This document shows, one piece after another, positions 54,990-62,987 of a DNA stretch of 64,000 nucleotides. Positions within the stretch are counted from its first letter, which is position 1; every line of letters starts with the position of its first letter. The DNA is taken from the NCBI GenBank assembly GCA_030407505.1, contig JASDDH010000003.1:1-64000 (forward strand), written 5' to 3'. The position numbers and the translations under genes were made by a program. This DNA is from Planococcus sp. APC 4015. Lineage in GTDB: Bacteria > Actinomycetota > Actinomycetes > Actinomycetales > Microbacteriaceae. The notes beneath the pieces are model-generated. The model was not told the origin of the DNA and did not search any database. It saw nothing but the letters and a program-made list of their open reading frames with translations.

Positions 54990-55966
54990 CGAAGTGTTTC
55001 CCCGCCGAACTGCTGCCGCACCCGGCTCGTGCCGAGCTCACGCGGCCGGCGGGGGAGGATGCGCGTGCGGAGATAGTCGCGGTTGGCGGCGCTCATGCTG
55101 AGCCCGTCGCCGCCGTAGTGCTCGGTGCAGATGACGCCCTGGAACCCGGCATCCAGCGCCATCGCGAGGGCGGAGCGGTAGTCGATGACCCCGCTCTCGA
55201 GATAGCTCGGAACGGTCGTGATGATGCCCGCGGCGAGGTCCTCGTCGCGGGTGTAGTTCTTCACGTGCCAGAAGTTCGTGTACGGAAGCGTCATCGCGGC
55301 GATCTCGCGCCAGTCCTCGATGGGCTCGTGGAGGCGCACGATGTTGCCGATGTCGGGATTCAGGCCCACGACGTCGAGCCCGATGTCCTCGACGAGTCGC
55401 ACGGCCGAGGAGCCCGTCCCGAGGTAGGTGTGCTCGTACATCTCGAGCGACAGCAGCACCCCCACCTCGGCGGCATGCCGGCCGAGCTCGCGGAACCGCG
55501 TCACGGCGAGCTGCCAGATGTCGGGGTCGTCGACGGGGTCGCGGTGGCCGGGGACCGTCCAGAACCAGAGCTGCTCGCGCTGTTCGGCCGTCAGCGCGCG
55601 ATGCAGGCCGAACGACACGACCCCGACCCCGAGCTCGACGGCGGCATCGATCGTGCGGTGGGCATACGCCAGGTGATCGGCGCCGTCGACCTCGTCGATG
55701 ATGCTCCGCCGGATCGCCGACAGCGACGGCGCGGTCACGCCGATCTCGGTCAGTGCACCGCGCAGGTCTGTCAGCTCGCCCGCCGACAGATCGCCGTACC
55801 GGGTCCACGAGTCAGTCAGGTCGACGTGGTCGAACCCCGCGTCCCGGACGGTCTCGAGGTCGCGCCGCCAGCGTGCCGCGGTGCCGGCGCCGTCGGGGTC
55901 CCGCGGGTGGGCGTCGCCGAGCGGGAGGAGGGATGCCGCGATCGGCCAGTCGTCTGCGGTCAGCAT
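54986..55966 (-). CDS. Sugar phosphate isomerase/epimerase-like TIM barrel, possible 3-oxo-acid decarboxylase
   Basis: A 326-residue AP-endonuclease-2-type barrel. Metal ligand candidates: Glu in LSLEMYEHTYLGT, Asp in LNPDIGNIVRLHEP, His in NFWHVKNYTRD, Glu in VICTEHYGGDG. Members include xylulose/tagatose epimerases and 3-oxo-isoapionate decarboxylase. As first gene of an operon with a 3-dehydrogenase-like enzyme, a ketose kinase and an RpiB homologue, decarboxylation of a 3-keto sugar acid to a tetrulose is an attractive role. A class-2 operator lies about 70 bases upstream. Confidence 0.78.
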   Translation of the reverse strand: MLTADDWPIAASLLPLGDAHPRDPDGAGTAARWRRDLETVRDAGFDHVDLTDSWTRYGDLSAGELTDLRGALTEIGVTAPSLSAIRRSIIDEVDGADHLAYAHRTIDAAVELGVGVVSFGLHRALTAEQREQLWFWTVPGHRDPVDDPDIWQLAVTRFRELGRHAAEVGVLLSLEMYEHTYLGTGSSAVRLVEDIGLDVVGLNPDIGNIVRLHEPIEDWREIAAMTLPYTNFWHVKNYTRDEDLAAGIITTVPSYLESGVIDYRSALAMALDAGFQGVICTEHYGGDGLSMSAANRDYLRTRILPRRPRELGTSRVRQQFGGETLR

Positions 55967-56034
55967 GAGGGCTCTCGTGTCGGCATGTCTTCGGGACCGT
56001 CCTGCAGCTCTCCGTCGATGCGCCGAGCCGAATC

Positions 56035-56046
56035 TACAACGTTGTA
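56035..56046. promoter_or_regulatory. Class-2 operator TACAACGTTGTA before the tetrulose-type operon
   Basis: Perfect 12-bp palindrome between the divergent TIM-barrel and LacI genes. A decayed second site (TATCACTGTTCC) follows 13 bp away. The surrounding 70 bases resemble the promoter region at 51667-51738. Confidence 0.78.
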
Positions 56047-56205
56047 TATCACTGTTCCCCCAGCATTCCAGCGGGCTTACGCGGTGTCAAGGCGAGATGT
56101 GCATGTTACGCCGCGCGCCTCGCAAGTCCCGGGCAGGGCGTGCGCGGTGCGCCCCCACGCGGGGCGCTAGAGTTACGGGATTGCGCAGGAGGGTGGCGGA
56201 TCTTC

Positions 56206-57276
56206 ATGGGTTCGACGATGCACGACGTCGCGCGGGCTGCGGGAGTGTCGATCAAGACCGTCTCGAACGTCATCCACGACTATCCGCACGTGCGGGCCGA
56301 CACGCGCGCGCGCGTCCAGCGGTCGATCGAAGAGCTCGGCTACCGGCCCAACCTCTCGGCCCGCGGGCTGCGATCGGGGCGCACGGGCATCATCGGCCTC
56401 GCGGTCCCGGCGCTCCGCGAGAACTACTTCGCCGAACTCGCCGACGCCGTCATCCGCTCCGCCGAGCGGCGGGGTCTCGGCGTCGTCGTCGAGCAGACCA
56501 GCGGAGACCGCGAGCAGGAGCTGCTGGCGGTCTCGGGCGGCCGGCTGCGCTTCGTGGACGGACTGCTGTTCAGTCCCACCGTGCTCGGTCAGGCAGACGT
56601 CGACGTGCTCGACGTCGCGTTCCCGCTCGTCCTGCTCGGGGAGCGCATCTTCGGCGGGCCCACTGATCACGTCACGATGCACAACGTCTCCTCGGCCCAG
56701 GCCGCCGTCGCTCACCTGGTGGGGCTCGGTCGGCGCCGCATCGCGCTGATCGGTGCGGATGCCGAGGGCTCCGGCGACGTGAGCTCCGCGACCCTGCGCC
56801 TGGACGGCTACCGCCGGGGCCTCGAGGCCGCCGGCATCCCGTTCGATCCGCGCCTCGTGCGCGCGAGCGGGCCGTGGAACCGCCAGTCCGGCGCGATGGC
56901 GATCCACCGTCTCGTGGCCGACGGAGTCCCGTTCGACGGGGTCTTCGCGCTCAATGACACCCTCGCCCTGGGCGTGCTGCGCGCTCTCGGCGAAGAGGGC
57001 ATCTCGGTGCCCGGCGACGCCGCGGTCATCGGCTTCGACAACATCGACGAGGCGCGCTTCGCCTTCCCGTCCCTCACGACCGTCGACACCGGGCGCGAGG
57101 AGATCGCCGAGATGGCGGTCGAGCTGCTGGTCGAGCGCATCGGCGAGAAGGGCGATCGCCGCCCGCCGCGCACGCTCAAGCCCGACTTCACGATCGTGAA
57201 GCGGGAGTCGACGGGGTTCGCCGATCCCGATCAGACGCTCACCTCGGTGTCGGTGCCGGCGCGTCTTCCGAGCTGA
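56206..57276 (+). CDS. LacI-family regulator, probable reader of TACAACGTTGTA sites
   Basis: A 356-residue LacI/GalR protein. The HTH MHDVARAAGVSIKTVSNVIHD differs from the other four regulators in the window, as does the nearby operator class. The effector domain has IGLAVPALRENYFAELADAV and VIGFDNIDEARFAFPSLTTVD. ATG 56206 is used; AGGAGG lies 14 bases upstream. It is divergent from the TIM-barrel/kinase operon. The 3' end overlaps the convergent surface-protein gene by 38 bases. Confidence 0.88.
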   Translation: MGSTMHDVARAAGVSIKTVSNVIHDYPHVRADTRARVQRSIEELGYRPNLSARGLRSGRTGIIGLAVPALRENYFAELADAVIRSAERRGLGVVVEQTSGDREQELLAVSGGRLRFVDGLLFSPTVLGQADVDVLDVAFPLVLLGERIFGGPTDHVTMHNVSSAQAAVAHLVGLGRRRIALIGADAEGSGDVSSATLRLDGYRRGLEAAGIPFDPRLVRASGPWNRQSGAMAIHRLVADGVPFDGVFALNDTLALGVLRALGEEGISVPGDAAVIGFDNIDEARFAFPSLTTVDTGREEIAEMAVELLVERIGEKGDRRPPRTLKPDFTIVKRESTGFADPDQTLTSVSVPARLPS

Positions 57277-58405
57277 CGGGCGCGCTGTCCGCGCGGTCCG
57301 CGCTGTCCGCGCTGTCCGCGCGGTCCGCGCTGTCCGCGCGGTCCGCGCTTTCCGCGCGGTCGCCCGCGGTGGCGGCGGCGACCGCCGCATCGATGCGGGC
57401 CTGAACGCGCTGCGAGGACCGCGAGCGCGACATCCGGATCACGAAGAACAAAGCCACGAGCAGAGCCAGGAGCGCGAGCTGAGCCCACGGGATCGTCCAC
57501 ACCGTGAACGGGGCGGCGCTCGCCGCCAGCGTCGCGTCGAACTCGTCCTCACCCACGGCGGCCGGTGTGGCGGTCACGTCGCCCGAGCTGAAGAACATCG
57601 GCCAGACCGGGATGTCGAGGGTCGTGGTGACAGCCGACCCCGGCAGCACCTCGCGCTGCTCGCCGGCGGTCGACGAGCCGGCGATACCGAACGGGCCGCC
57701 GAGCGTCGTGAGGGTCTGGGCGCCCAGGCGCACGTTGCCGGAATTGGTGACGGCGTAGGTGAGGGTGACGGTGCCCGGAGCGAAGGGGTTCCACGACGGC
57801 GTATAGGCGGACGCGACGATCTCGGGCGTCATCGCCGCGACGACGTCGCCGCTGACCCGCAGGTGGGCGCGCACGCCGACGCGTGACGCCAGCTGCACGG
57901 TCGAGGAGTCTGCGGCCACGAGTTCGGCGACGATCCCGGCGGGGTGATCGCCGGGAGTCGCATCGGCCGGGACGCTGATCTCGACCGGGATGGGGAGGGT
58001 GGTCGCGCCGGGGACGCTGAGCACGATGCCGCCGCCCTCGCGTGGCGACGAGCCCTCGACGGGACCCACCGCGATCCACGAGCCGCCGTCGGTGGCCTGC
58101 TCGTCGGCGGGGATGAGGTCGAAGTCGCCGTCGTCGTTGACGGTACCGTCGCTGGCGTAGACGGCGAACGTCGCCGGTTCGGCGCCGAAGTTGGTGAGGG
58201 CGACGACGTCGGATGCCGCGCCGCCGCCGTCCACCACGTGGCGCAGCGACACCCTGCCGTCGGGGCCGTCTGCGTCGGCGGGCTGGAGAGACCACGTCGT
58301 GCCGGCCGGTGCGGAGGGTTCGGGCGTCGACGCGGCCGATGCGACGGCAGGCGCCCCGATCAGCACGGTGATCAGGGCGAGGGTGGTGGTGAGTCGGAGT
58401 GTCAT
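57239..58405 (-). CDS. Exported surface protein with DUF916/WxL-like domains and C-terminal anchor
   Basis: A 388-residue protein with a signal peptide (residues 1-24, ending VASAAS), two Ig-like beta domains (VVALTNFGAEPATFAVYASDG; later TLTYAVTNSGNVRLG), one transmembrane segment (about residues 308-330) and a basic stop. The cytoplasmic tail carries ADS/ADR tripeptide repeats from 9-base DNA repeats. The layout resembles WxL peptidoglycan-domain (DUF916-type) surface proteins, though without a WxL partner here. It lies 66 bases after the esterase gene, behind a terminator. Confidence 0.62.
   Translation of the reverse strand: MTLRLTTTLALITVLIGAPAVASAASTPEPSAPAGTTWSLQPADADGPDGRVSLRHVVDGGGAASDVVALTNFGAEPATFAVYASDGTVNDDGDFDLIPADEQATDGGSWIAVGPVEGSSPREGGGIVLSVPGATTLPIPVEISVPADATPGDHPAGIVAELVAADSSTVQLASRVGVRAHLRVSGDVVAAMTPEIVASAYTPSWNPFAPGTVTLTYAVTNSGNVRLGAQTLTTLGGPFGIAGSSTAGEQREVLPGSAVTTTLDIPVWPMFFSSGDVTATPAAVGEDEFDATLAASAAPFTVWTIPWAQLALLALLVALFFVIRMSRSRSSQRVQARIDAAVAAATAGDRAESADRADSADRADSADSADRADSAPVSSEDAPAPTPR
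57282..57362. repeat. 9-base minisatellite in the 3' end of the surface-protein gene
   Basis: About nine units of GCGCGGTCC/GCGCTGTCC on the plus strand, read on the minus strand as ADR/ADS repeats. Such arrays change length by slippage without breaking the frame. Confidence 0.78.
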
Positions 58406-58419
58406 GGTCCTCGGGGTGG

Positions 58420-58453
58420 GCGTGGTCGGCCGGCGGATGCCGGCCGACCACGC
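58420..58453 (-). terminator. Terminator after the duplicated esterase gene
   Basis: GCGTGGTCGGCCGGC (58420-58434), loop GGAT, and its exact complement (58439-58453) form a 15-bp stem 19 bases after the esterase stop on the minus strand and just before the surface-protein start. Confidence 0.8.
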
Positions 58454-58471
58454 CAGGGTCGGGTTCGGGGT

Positions 58472-61198
58472 CTAATCGACCGGGAACAGGGAGACGGTCA
58501 CCTTTCCGGTGTAGGTGCCCGGTTGGGTGTCGACCGGCACTTCCAGCAGCAGGGCTGCGGCGAACCTCGCCGTGCCGTAGCGGCCTTCCGCGTCAGCCGA
58601 GCCGAGCTCGCCGGGCAGGGCCAGTCCGTCGCCTCCGCTGAGGATGGTGGCGACCGGGTCTCCGGCGGTGAGGCCGGGTCGGGGCGTCAGCACCTGCGGA
58701 GTCCAGCCCAGGTGCTCGGCGGGCAGGGTCTGCCCGGCCGAGGTCAGGGCATCGGCCTGTCCGGTGACGGTCCAGCCGCCGAGTCCGGCCTGCTGCGAGG
58801 TGCGCGAGTCGGTGACCGACACCTCGGGCAGGGTCCCCGTCAGTCGCAGACGATCGCCGGCGTTCTCGGGGGCCGAGAGCGCGACTCCGTCTCCGTAGTC
58901 CGCGACCGTGAGCGCGAGGCTCCCGTTCTCGACCTCGGGGATGACGGCTTCGACCGGGATGCCCGAATCGGTGTCGGCGGCGAACAGCCTCGGCAGGAAG
59001 TCGATCAGGGCCTTCTGCCAGACGTCCCAGCTGTGCGGGCCGGGGATCACCGGAGCGAACTCGTGGTTGATCCCGCGATCGGTCAGCGCGGTGATGAGAC
59101 CCAGGGTGTTCTGGTAGGTGAAGTCCTGGATGTCACCGGTGTAGATGCGCAGCAGCTTCGTGCCGGCATTGATGGCAGCGACGTCGGCGGACGCCGGCGG
59201 GTTGCTGAATGCCGAGAACGCGCCGACGTAGGCGAGCTCACCCGGGTAGGTGTAGAGCGTGCTGAGCGCCGCACCCGATCCCATCGAGAGGCCTGCGATG
59301 GCCCGATCAGCGGCCTCGGTGCCGATGTTGTAGTCGCTCTCCGCGGTCGGTGCGATGCTCTCCAGCAGCTCCTTCGGATAGTCGACGCCGTTGCCGTTGC
59401 CCATGACGACGACCATGGGCACGATCGTGCCCCGCTGGTAGTGGTTGTCGAGGATCTCGGCCGCCTTGCCCACCTGGATCCAGTCGGACCACGTCTGCCC
59501 GCCGCCGTGCTGGAGGTAGAGCACGGGGTAGGGCTTCTCGCGATCCGCGTCGTACCCGGGCGGGGTCCACACGTAGGCCGAACGCTCCTGGGCGCCCGCC
59601 GTGCTCGTGTACGACATCGTCGTGACGGCTCCGCGCGAGGCTTCCTCCACGGGCGCCGTGTAATCGCTGCGCACGCCCGAACCGGGGGTGTAGAACGTGC
59701 TCCAGTTCGGCTCGGAGTTGACCACCGTCGGGTTCGAGGTGTCCTTGCGGTCCACGCGGTCCACGACGAACTTGTAGTAGTACGAACCGCCGTCGAGGTC
59801 GTCGACGGTCACGCGCCACCGGTCGCCGACCTTCTCCATCGGCAGACGCGGCCAGCTTCCCGCCGCGCCCCAGTTGCCCCAGACGGTGACGTTCTTCGCG
59901 TCGGCGAACTCGGTGCCGGTCTCGAAGGTGACGATGCCGTTCTCGTCGATGAACGGAGTGGGTGTGGTGCCGACCAGGGGGAGGGAGTGGAGTCCCCCGA
60001 GGGCGGTGTGACCCTCGCTGGGTCCCGTCTCGGTGGTGTCCTGGAACAGGCGCGATGCGAAGTCGCGGAGGTTCTCCTGCCAGCTCTCCCACGTGCCGCC
60101 GCTGTCGGGGTTGACGCCGTCGAACTGGTACTCGACGCCGGCGGCGTCGAGCTTGCCGACGAGGCTGACGTTCTGGTTGTACGACGGGTCGGTGGTGTTG
60201 CCGACGTAGAGGCGCACGAGGTCTGTGGCGTCGTTGATCTGCTGCGCCTGCGAGGTGCTGATGCTGCTGATCAGGCTGCCCGAGAGCGAGCCGACGTGCG
60301 AGAACTCCCCGGTGTCGGTGAGCATCAGGTTGAGTGCCTGCGATGCGCCGCGCCCGATGCCCGCGACGGCCTGGTCGGCCGGGTCGCTCGAGATGTGGAA
60401 CGCGTCGCGTGCTGCCGGGAGGATGTTGTCGAGCACCTCGGCGCGGGCGTCGACGGAGTTGCCGTCGCCCATCACGACGACCATCGGCTCAGCGTCGCCC
60501 TCGACGGTGAGGTTGTCGAGGATCTGCGCGGCGCGACCGAGGTCTGCCCAGTCGCCGGCACCCTGGCCGTTGTCCTGCAGCAGGTACAGCACCGGATAGG
60601 GCTCGGCACGGTCGGGGTCGTAGCTCGGGGGAGTCCACACCATCGCGGAGCGCTCGGCGCCCGACACGGTGCTGTCGTAGGTGATCGTCTGCATCTCGCC
60701 GCCGGCGGGCACGTCGGCCATCCACGCGACCTCTTCACCGGGCACGAAGAACGTGTTCCAGTTCGGCTGGGATGCCACCGCCTGCGCACTGCCGGGGTTG
60801 CGGAACCCGACCAGGGCCTCGGTGCCCGACATCGTCGCGGTGTACTGGTAGTAGTACAGGCCGGGATCGAGCGGTCCGATGGTCGCGGCCCAGTTCGCAC
60901 CGCTGCGGCCGGTGTTCAGCTGCACCCAGGCCTTGCCCTGCCCGATGTTGCCCTCGACGGCGACCATGGCCGGCGCAGCGCCGACGGCGCTCTCGACCGC
61001 GGCGTTGGGCACGGTGAAGCGGTGCAGGCCCTCGGCCGGCGCCGAGATCCACGAGTCCTCGCCGGCGGGAGCGGCGGCGGCGGGGTTCGCCGCGAGCAGC
61101 GAGCCCGCCCCGACGGCCACGACGGCGCCGATCGCCGCCCACCTGAGCCGCGATCTGCGACCGCCTCTTCGGTCTCTGATCGTGTGTTCGAACGTCAT
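58472..61198 (-). CDS. Secreted tandem esterase (feruloyl/acetyl esterase-like), first module inactive
   Basis: A 908-residue exported protein. Signal peptide (1-43, ending AAAAP). Two repeats of an E-set (CBM48-like) domain plus an esterase-D domain: 45-155 plus 165-390, and 405-515 plus 520-745, then a beta-rich C-terminal domain. Module 2 has Ser638 (GLSMGSG), Asp689 (YTGDIQ) and His722 (PGPHSWDVW). Module 1 has Gly282 in GIGRGAS, Asn334 and no His in NPDSGGTW, so it should be catalytically dead. Relatives remove ferulate or acetate from plant polysaccharides. A class-2 operator lies 126 bases upstream. Confidence 0.87.
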   Translation of the reverse strand: MTFEHTIRDRRGGRRSRLRWAAIGAVVAVGAGSLLAANPAAAAPAGEDSWISAPAEGLHRFTVPNAAVESAVGAAPAMVAVEGNIGQGKAWVQLNTGRSGANWAATIGPLDPGLYYYQYTATMSGTEALVGFRNPGSAQAVASQPNWNTFFVPGEEVAWMADVPAGGEMQTITYDSTVSGAERSAMVWTPPSYDPDRAEPYPVLYLLQDNGQGAGDWADLGRAAQILDNLTVEGDAEPMVVVMGDGNSVDARAEVLDNILPAARDAFHISSDPADQAVAGIGRGASQALNLMLTDTGEFSHVGSLSGSLISSISTSQAQQINDATDLVRLYVGNTTDPSYNQNVSLVGKLDAAGVEYQFDGVNPDSGGTWESWQENLRDFASRLFQDTTETGPSEGHTALGGLHSLPLVGTTPTPFIDENGIVTFETGTEFADAKNVTVWGNWGAAGSWPRLPMEKVGDRWRVTVDDLDGGSYYYKFVVDRVDRKDTSNPTVVNSEPNWSTFYTPGSGVRSDYTAPVEEASRGAVTTMSYTSTAGAQERSAYVWTPPGYDADREKPYPVLYLQHGGGQTWSDWIQVGKAAEILDNHYQRGTIVPMVVVMGNGNGVDYPKELLESIAPTAESDYNIGTEAADRAIAGLSMGSGAALSTLYTYPGELAYVGAFSAFSNPPASADVAAINAGTKLLRIYTGDIQDFTYQNTLGLITALTDRGINHEFAPVIPGPHSWDVWQKALIDFLPRLFAADTDSGIPVEAVIPEVENGSLALTVADYGDGVALSAPENAGDRLRLTGTLPEVSVTDSRTSQQAGLGGWTVTGQADALTSAGQTLPAEHLGWTPQVLTPRPGLTAGDPVATILSGGDGLALPGELGSADAEGRYGTARFAAALLLEVPVDTQPGTYTGKVTVSLFPVD

Positions 61199-61323
61199 TG
61201 TCTTCTCCGATCACCAGGCGCACCCGACGGTGCGCGCATGCAGGGCTCAAGGGACGGTTCTCGGGTGAGCGGCATGAGCCGTTCGCGGAGCCGTTCACCC
61301 GTCGAGGTGCACATCCTGGTGGA

Positions 61324-61339
61324 TTTACAACGTCGTAAA
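61324..61339. promoter_or_regulatory. Class-2 operator TTTACAACGTCGTAAA before the esterase gene
   Basis: Palindrome with one mismatched pair in the 386-base region between the divergent esterase and importer-3 genes. It is nearer the esterase and lies 68 bp centre-to-centre from the second site. Bases 61199-61320 show nothing else distinct. Confidence 0.72.
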
Positions 61340-61391
61340 TTCTCCGCTGTGCTCATCGTGACGACCGTGCACGGTCCTGTCAAGGAAATTC

Positions 61392-61407
61392 TTCACAACG
61401 TTGTACA
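61392..61407. promoter_or_regulatory. Class-2 operator TTCACAACGTTGTACA before importer 3
   Basis: AACGTT-centred palindrome on the importer side of the same divergent region. It lies about 180 bases upstream of ATG 61585, so the mRNA may have a long leader or another promoter. Bases 61408-61570 show no further feature. Confidence 0.7.
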
Positions 61408-61584
61408 ACCGTCGGGGCGTCCACCCCCGACACCTTCCGGCACTCGCCGGCGTCCTGTGCTGATCGTCGGATCGTCCAGGCTCTTCACGACTTCCGCCAT
61501 GTCTGCGCGGGTCGTGCGGCGCTTAGCCTCAGTGCGCACCATCCGAGATTCCGGTGCTGCGCACCGCATTGCAAGGGAGCAAAC

Positions 61585-62916
61585 ATGTCCACATCCGCAC
61601 GGAAGCGCCACGGCAGAGCCGCGCTTCTCGGCGCCGCCGGCCTCACCGCGGCCCTTGTTCTGTCCGGCTGCAGCAGCGCCGGCGGCGGCGAGACCGCGCC
61701 CGACGGCGAGCCGGTCGAGATCACGTTCCAGTCCTGGGTCCCCAACATCGATCGCGCGGTCGATGCGTTCAACGAGTCCCACGACGACATCGAGGTCACG
61801 CTCGAGACGATCACCGCCGGGCCCGACGGCGGCTACGCCAAGATGCTCTCCGCCGTCCAGGCGGGCAACCCCGCCGACGTCGTGCAGCTCGGCTACGACG
61901 CGATCCCCGACTTCCTCATCAACGACGCGCTCGAGGACATCTCGGGCTACACCGCGGACTCCGCCGACCTGTTCGTGCCGTGGCAGTGGGAGACGGGCGT
62001 GTTCGGCGACGGCGTCTACGCCGTACCGCAGGCATCCGGCCCTCTGGGCCAGTTCTACCGCAAGGACATCTTCGACTCGCTGGGCCTCGCGCACCCCGAG
62101 ACGTGGGAGGACTACTACGAGGCCGCCAAGGTGATCCGCGCGTCCGACCCGAACCGCTACATCGCCGCCTTCGCGTTCAACCAGGCGCCGTGGATGATCG
62201 GGCTCGCCCAGCAGGGCGGGGCGAACTGGTTCGCGGCCGAGGACGACGCGTGGACGGTCGACATCGACGGCGAGGCCACGATGACGGTCGCCAACTTCTG
62301 GCAGAAGCTCATCGACGAGGACCTCGTCAAGATCGAGGCCGACTTCTCGAGCGAGTGGAATGCCGACATCCAGAACGGCAACGTCGTCACCTGGATCTCG
62401 GGCTCGTGGGCCGATGCGATCCTGCGCGGCACCGCCCCCGACACCGCGGGCAGCTGGGCCGTCGGCCCCATGCCGCAGTGGGAAGCCGGTGAGAACGTCT
62501 CGGCGACCTGGGCGGGCGGCTCGGCCAGCGCGGTGCTCAAGGGCTCCGACAACCCCGAGGCCGCTGCGGAGTTCGCCGTGTGGCTCAACTCCGACCCCGA
62601 GAGCGTCAACATCCTCACCAACATCGGCGCGGGCTGGCCCGCGATCGCCGACACGAGCGCGATCTCGGTGCTGCAGGACGACCCCGAGGTGTTCGCCTTC
62701 TACGGCGGGCAGGACATCTGGGACGTCTTCGCCGAATCGGATGCCGCGGTCGACACGTCGTGGAAGTGGCCGCCGCTCTCGTCGACGCTGTTCGCGTCGC
62801 TGACCGACAACGTCAAGGCCGCCGTCGACGCCGGAACCCCCATCGCCGACGCATTCACCCAGACGCAGGCCGACATGGTCGCCGCGCTCGAGGAGCGGGG
62901 GATCGCGGTCAACTGA
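61585..62916 (+). CDS. ABC sugar transporter substrate-binding lipoprotein, importer 3
   Basis: A 443-residue solute-binding protein. Lipobox LSGC puts the lipidated cysteine at residue 29, followed by a Gly/Ser linker and a family-1 fold (ITFQSWVPNIDRAVDAFNESHDDIEV, TWAGGSASAVLKGSDNPEAAAEFAVWL). GGGAG precedes the ATG. It shares the class-2 regulatory region with the divergent secreted esterase, so the ligand may be an oligosaccharide released after de-esterification. Confidence 0.92.
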   Translation: MSTSARKRHGRAALLGAAGLTAALVLSGCSSAGGGETAPDGEPVEITFQSWVPNIDRAVDAFNESHDDIEVTLETITAGPDGGYAKMLSAVQAGNPADVVQLGYDAIPDFLINDALEDISGYTADSADLFVPWQWETGVFGDGVYAVPQASGPLGQFYRKDIFDSLGLAHPETWEDYYEAAKVIRASDPNRYIAAFAFNQAPWMIGLAQQGGANWFAAEDDAWTVDIDGEATMTVANFWQKLIDEDLVKIEADFSSEWNADIQNGNVVTWISGSWADAILRGTAPDTAGSWAVGPMPQWEAGENVSATWAGGSASAVLKGSDNPEAAAEFAVWLNSDPESVNILTNIGAGWPAIADTSAISVLQDDPEVFAFYGGQDIWDVFAESDAAVDTSWKWPPLSSTLFASLTDNVKAAVDAGTPIADAFTQTQADMVAALEERGIAVN

Positions 62917-62936
62917 CCGCGATCGTCCTCCGCTCC

Positions 62937-62968
62937 GAGGAGGGGTGCGGTCCTCCGCGCCCCTCCTC
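62937..62968 (+). terminator. Stem-loop between binding-protein and permease genes, importer 3
   Basis: GAGGAGGGGTGCGG (62937-62950), loop TCCT and CCGCGCCCCTCCTC (62955-62968) form a 14-bp stem with one T-G pair, about 20 bases after the binding-protein stop. It fits the pattern at 35651-35690 and 50191-50222. Confidence 0.78.
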
Positions 62969-62987
62969 CCAGACCGAAAGTTCTGCC

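Noticed and set aside
57944-62134. Plus-strand open frame of 1396 codons across the esterase and surface-protein genes
   Set aside because: It is antisense to two well-supported genes, is rich in Arg/Gly/His/Val as expected for a GC-driven shadow, and shows no domain.
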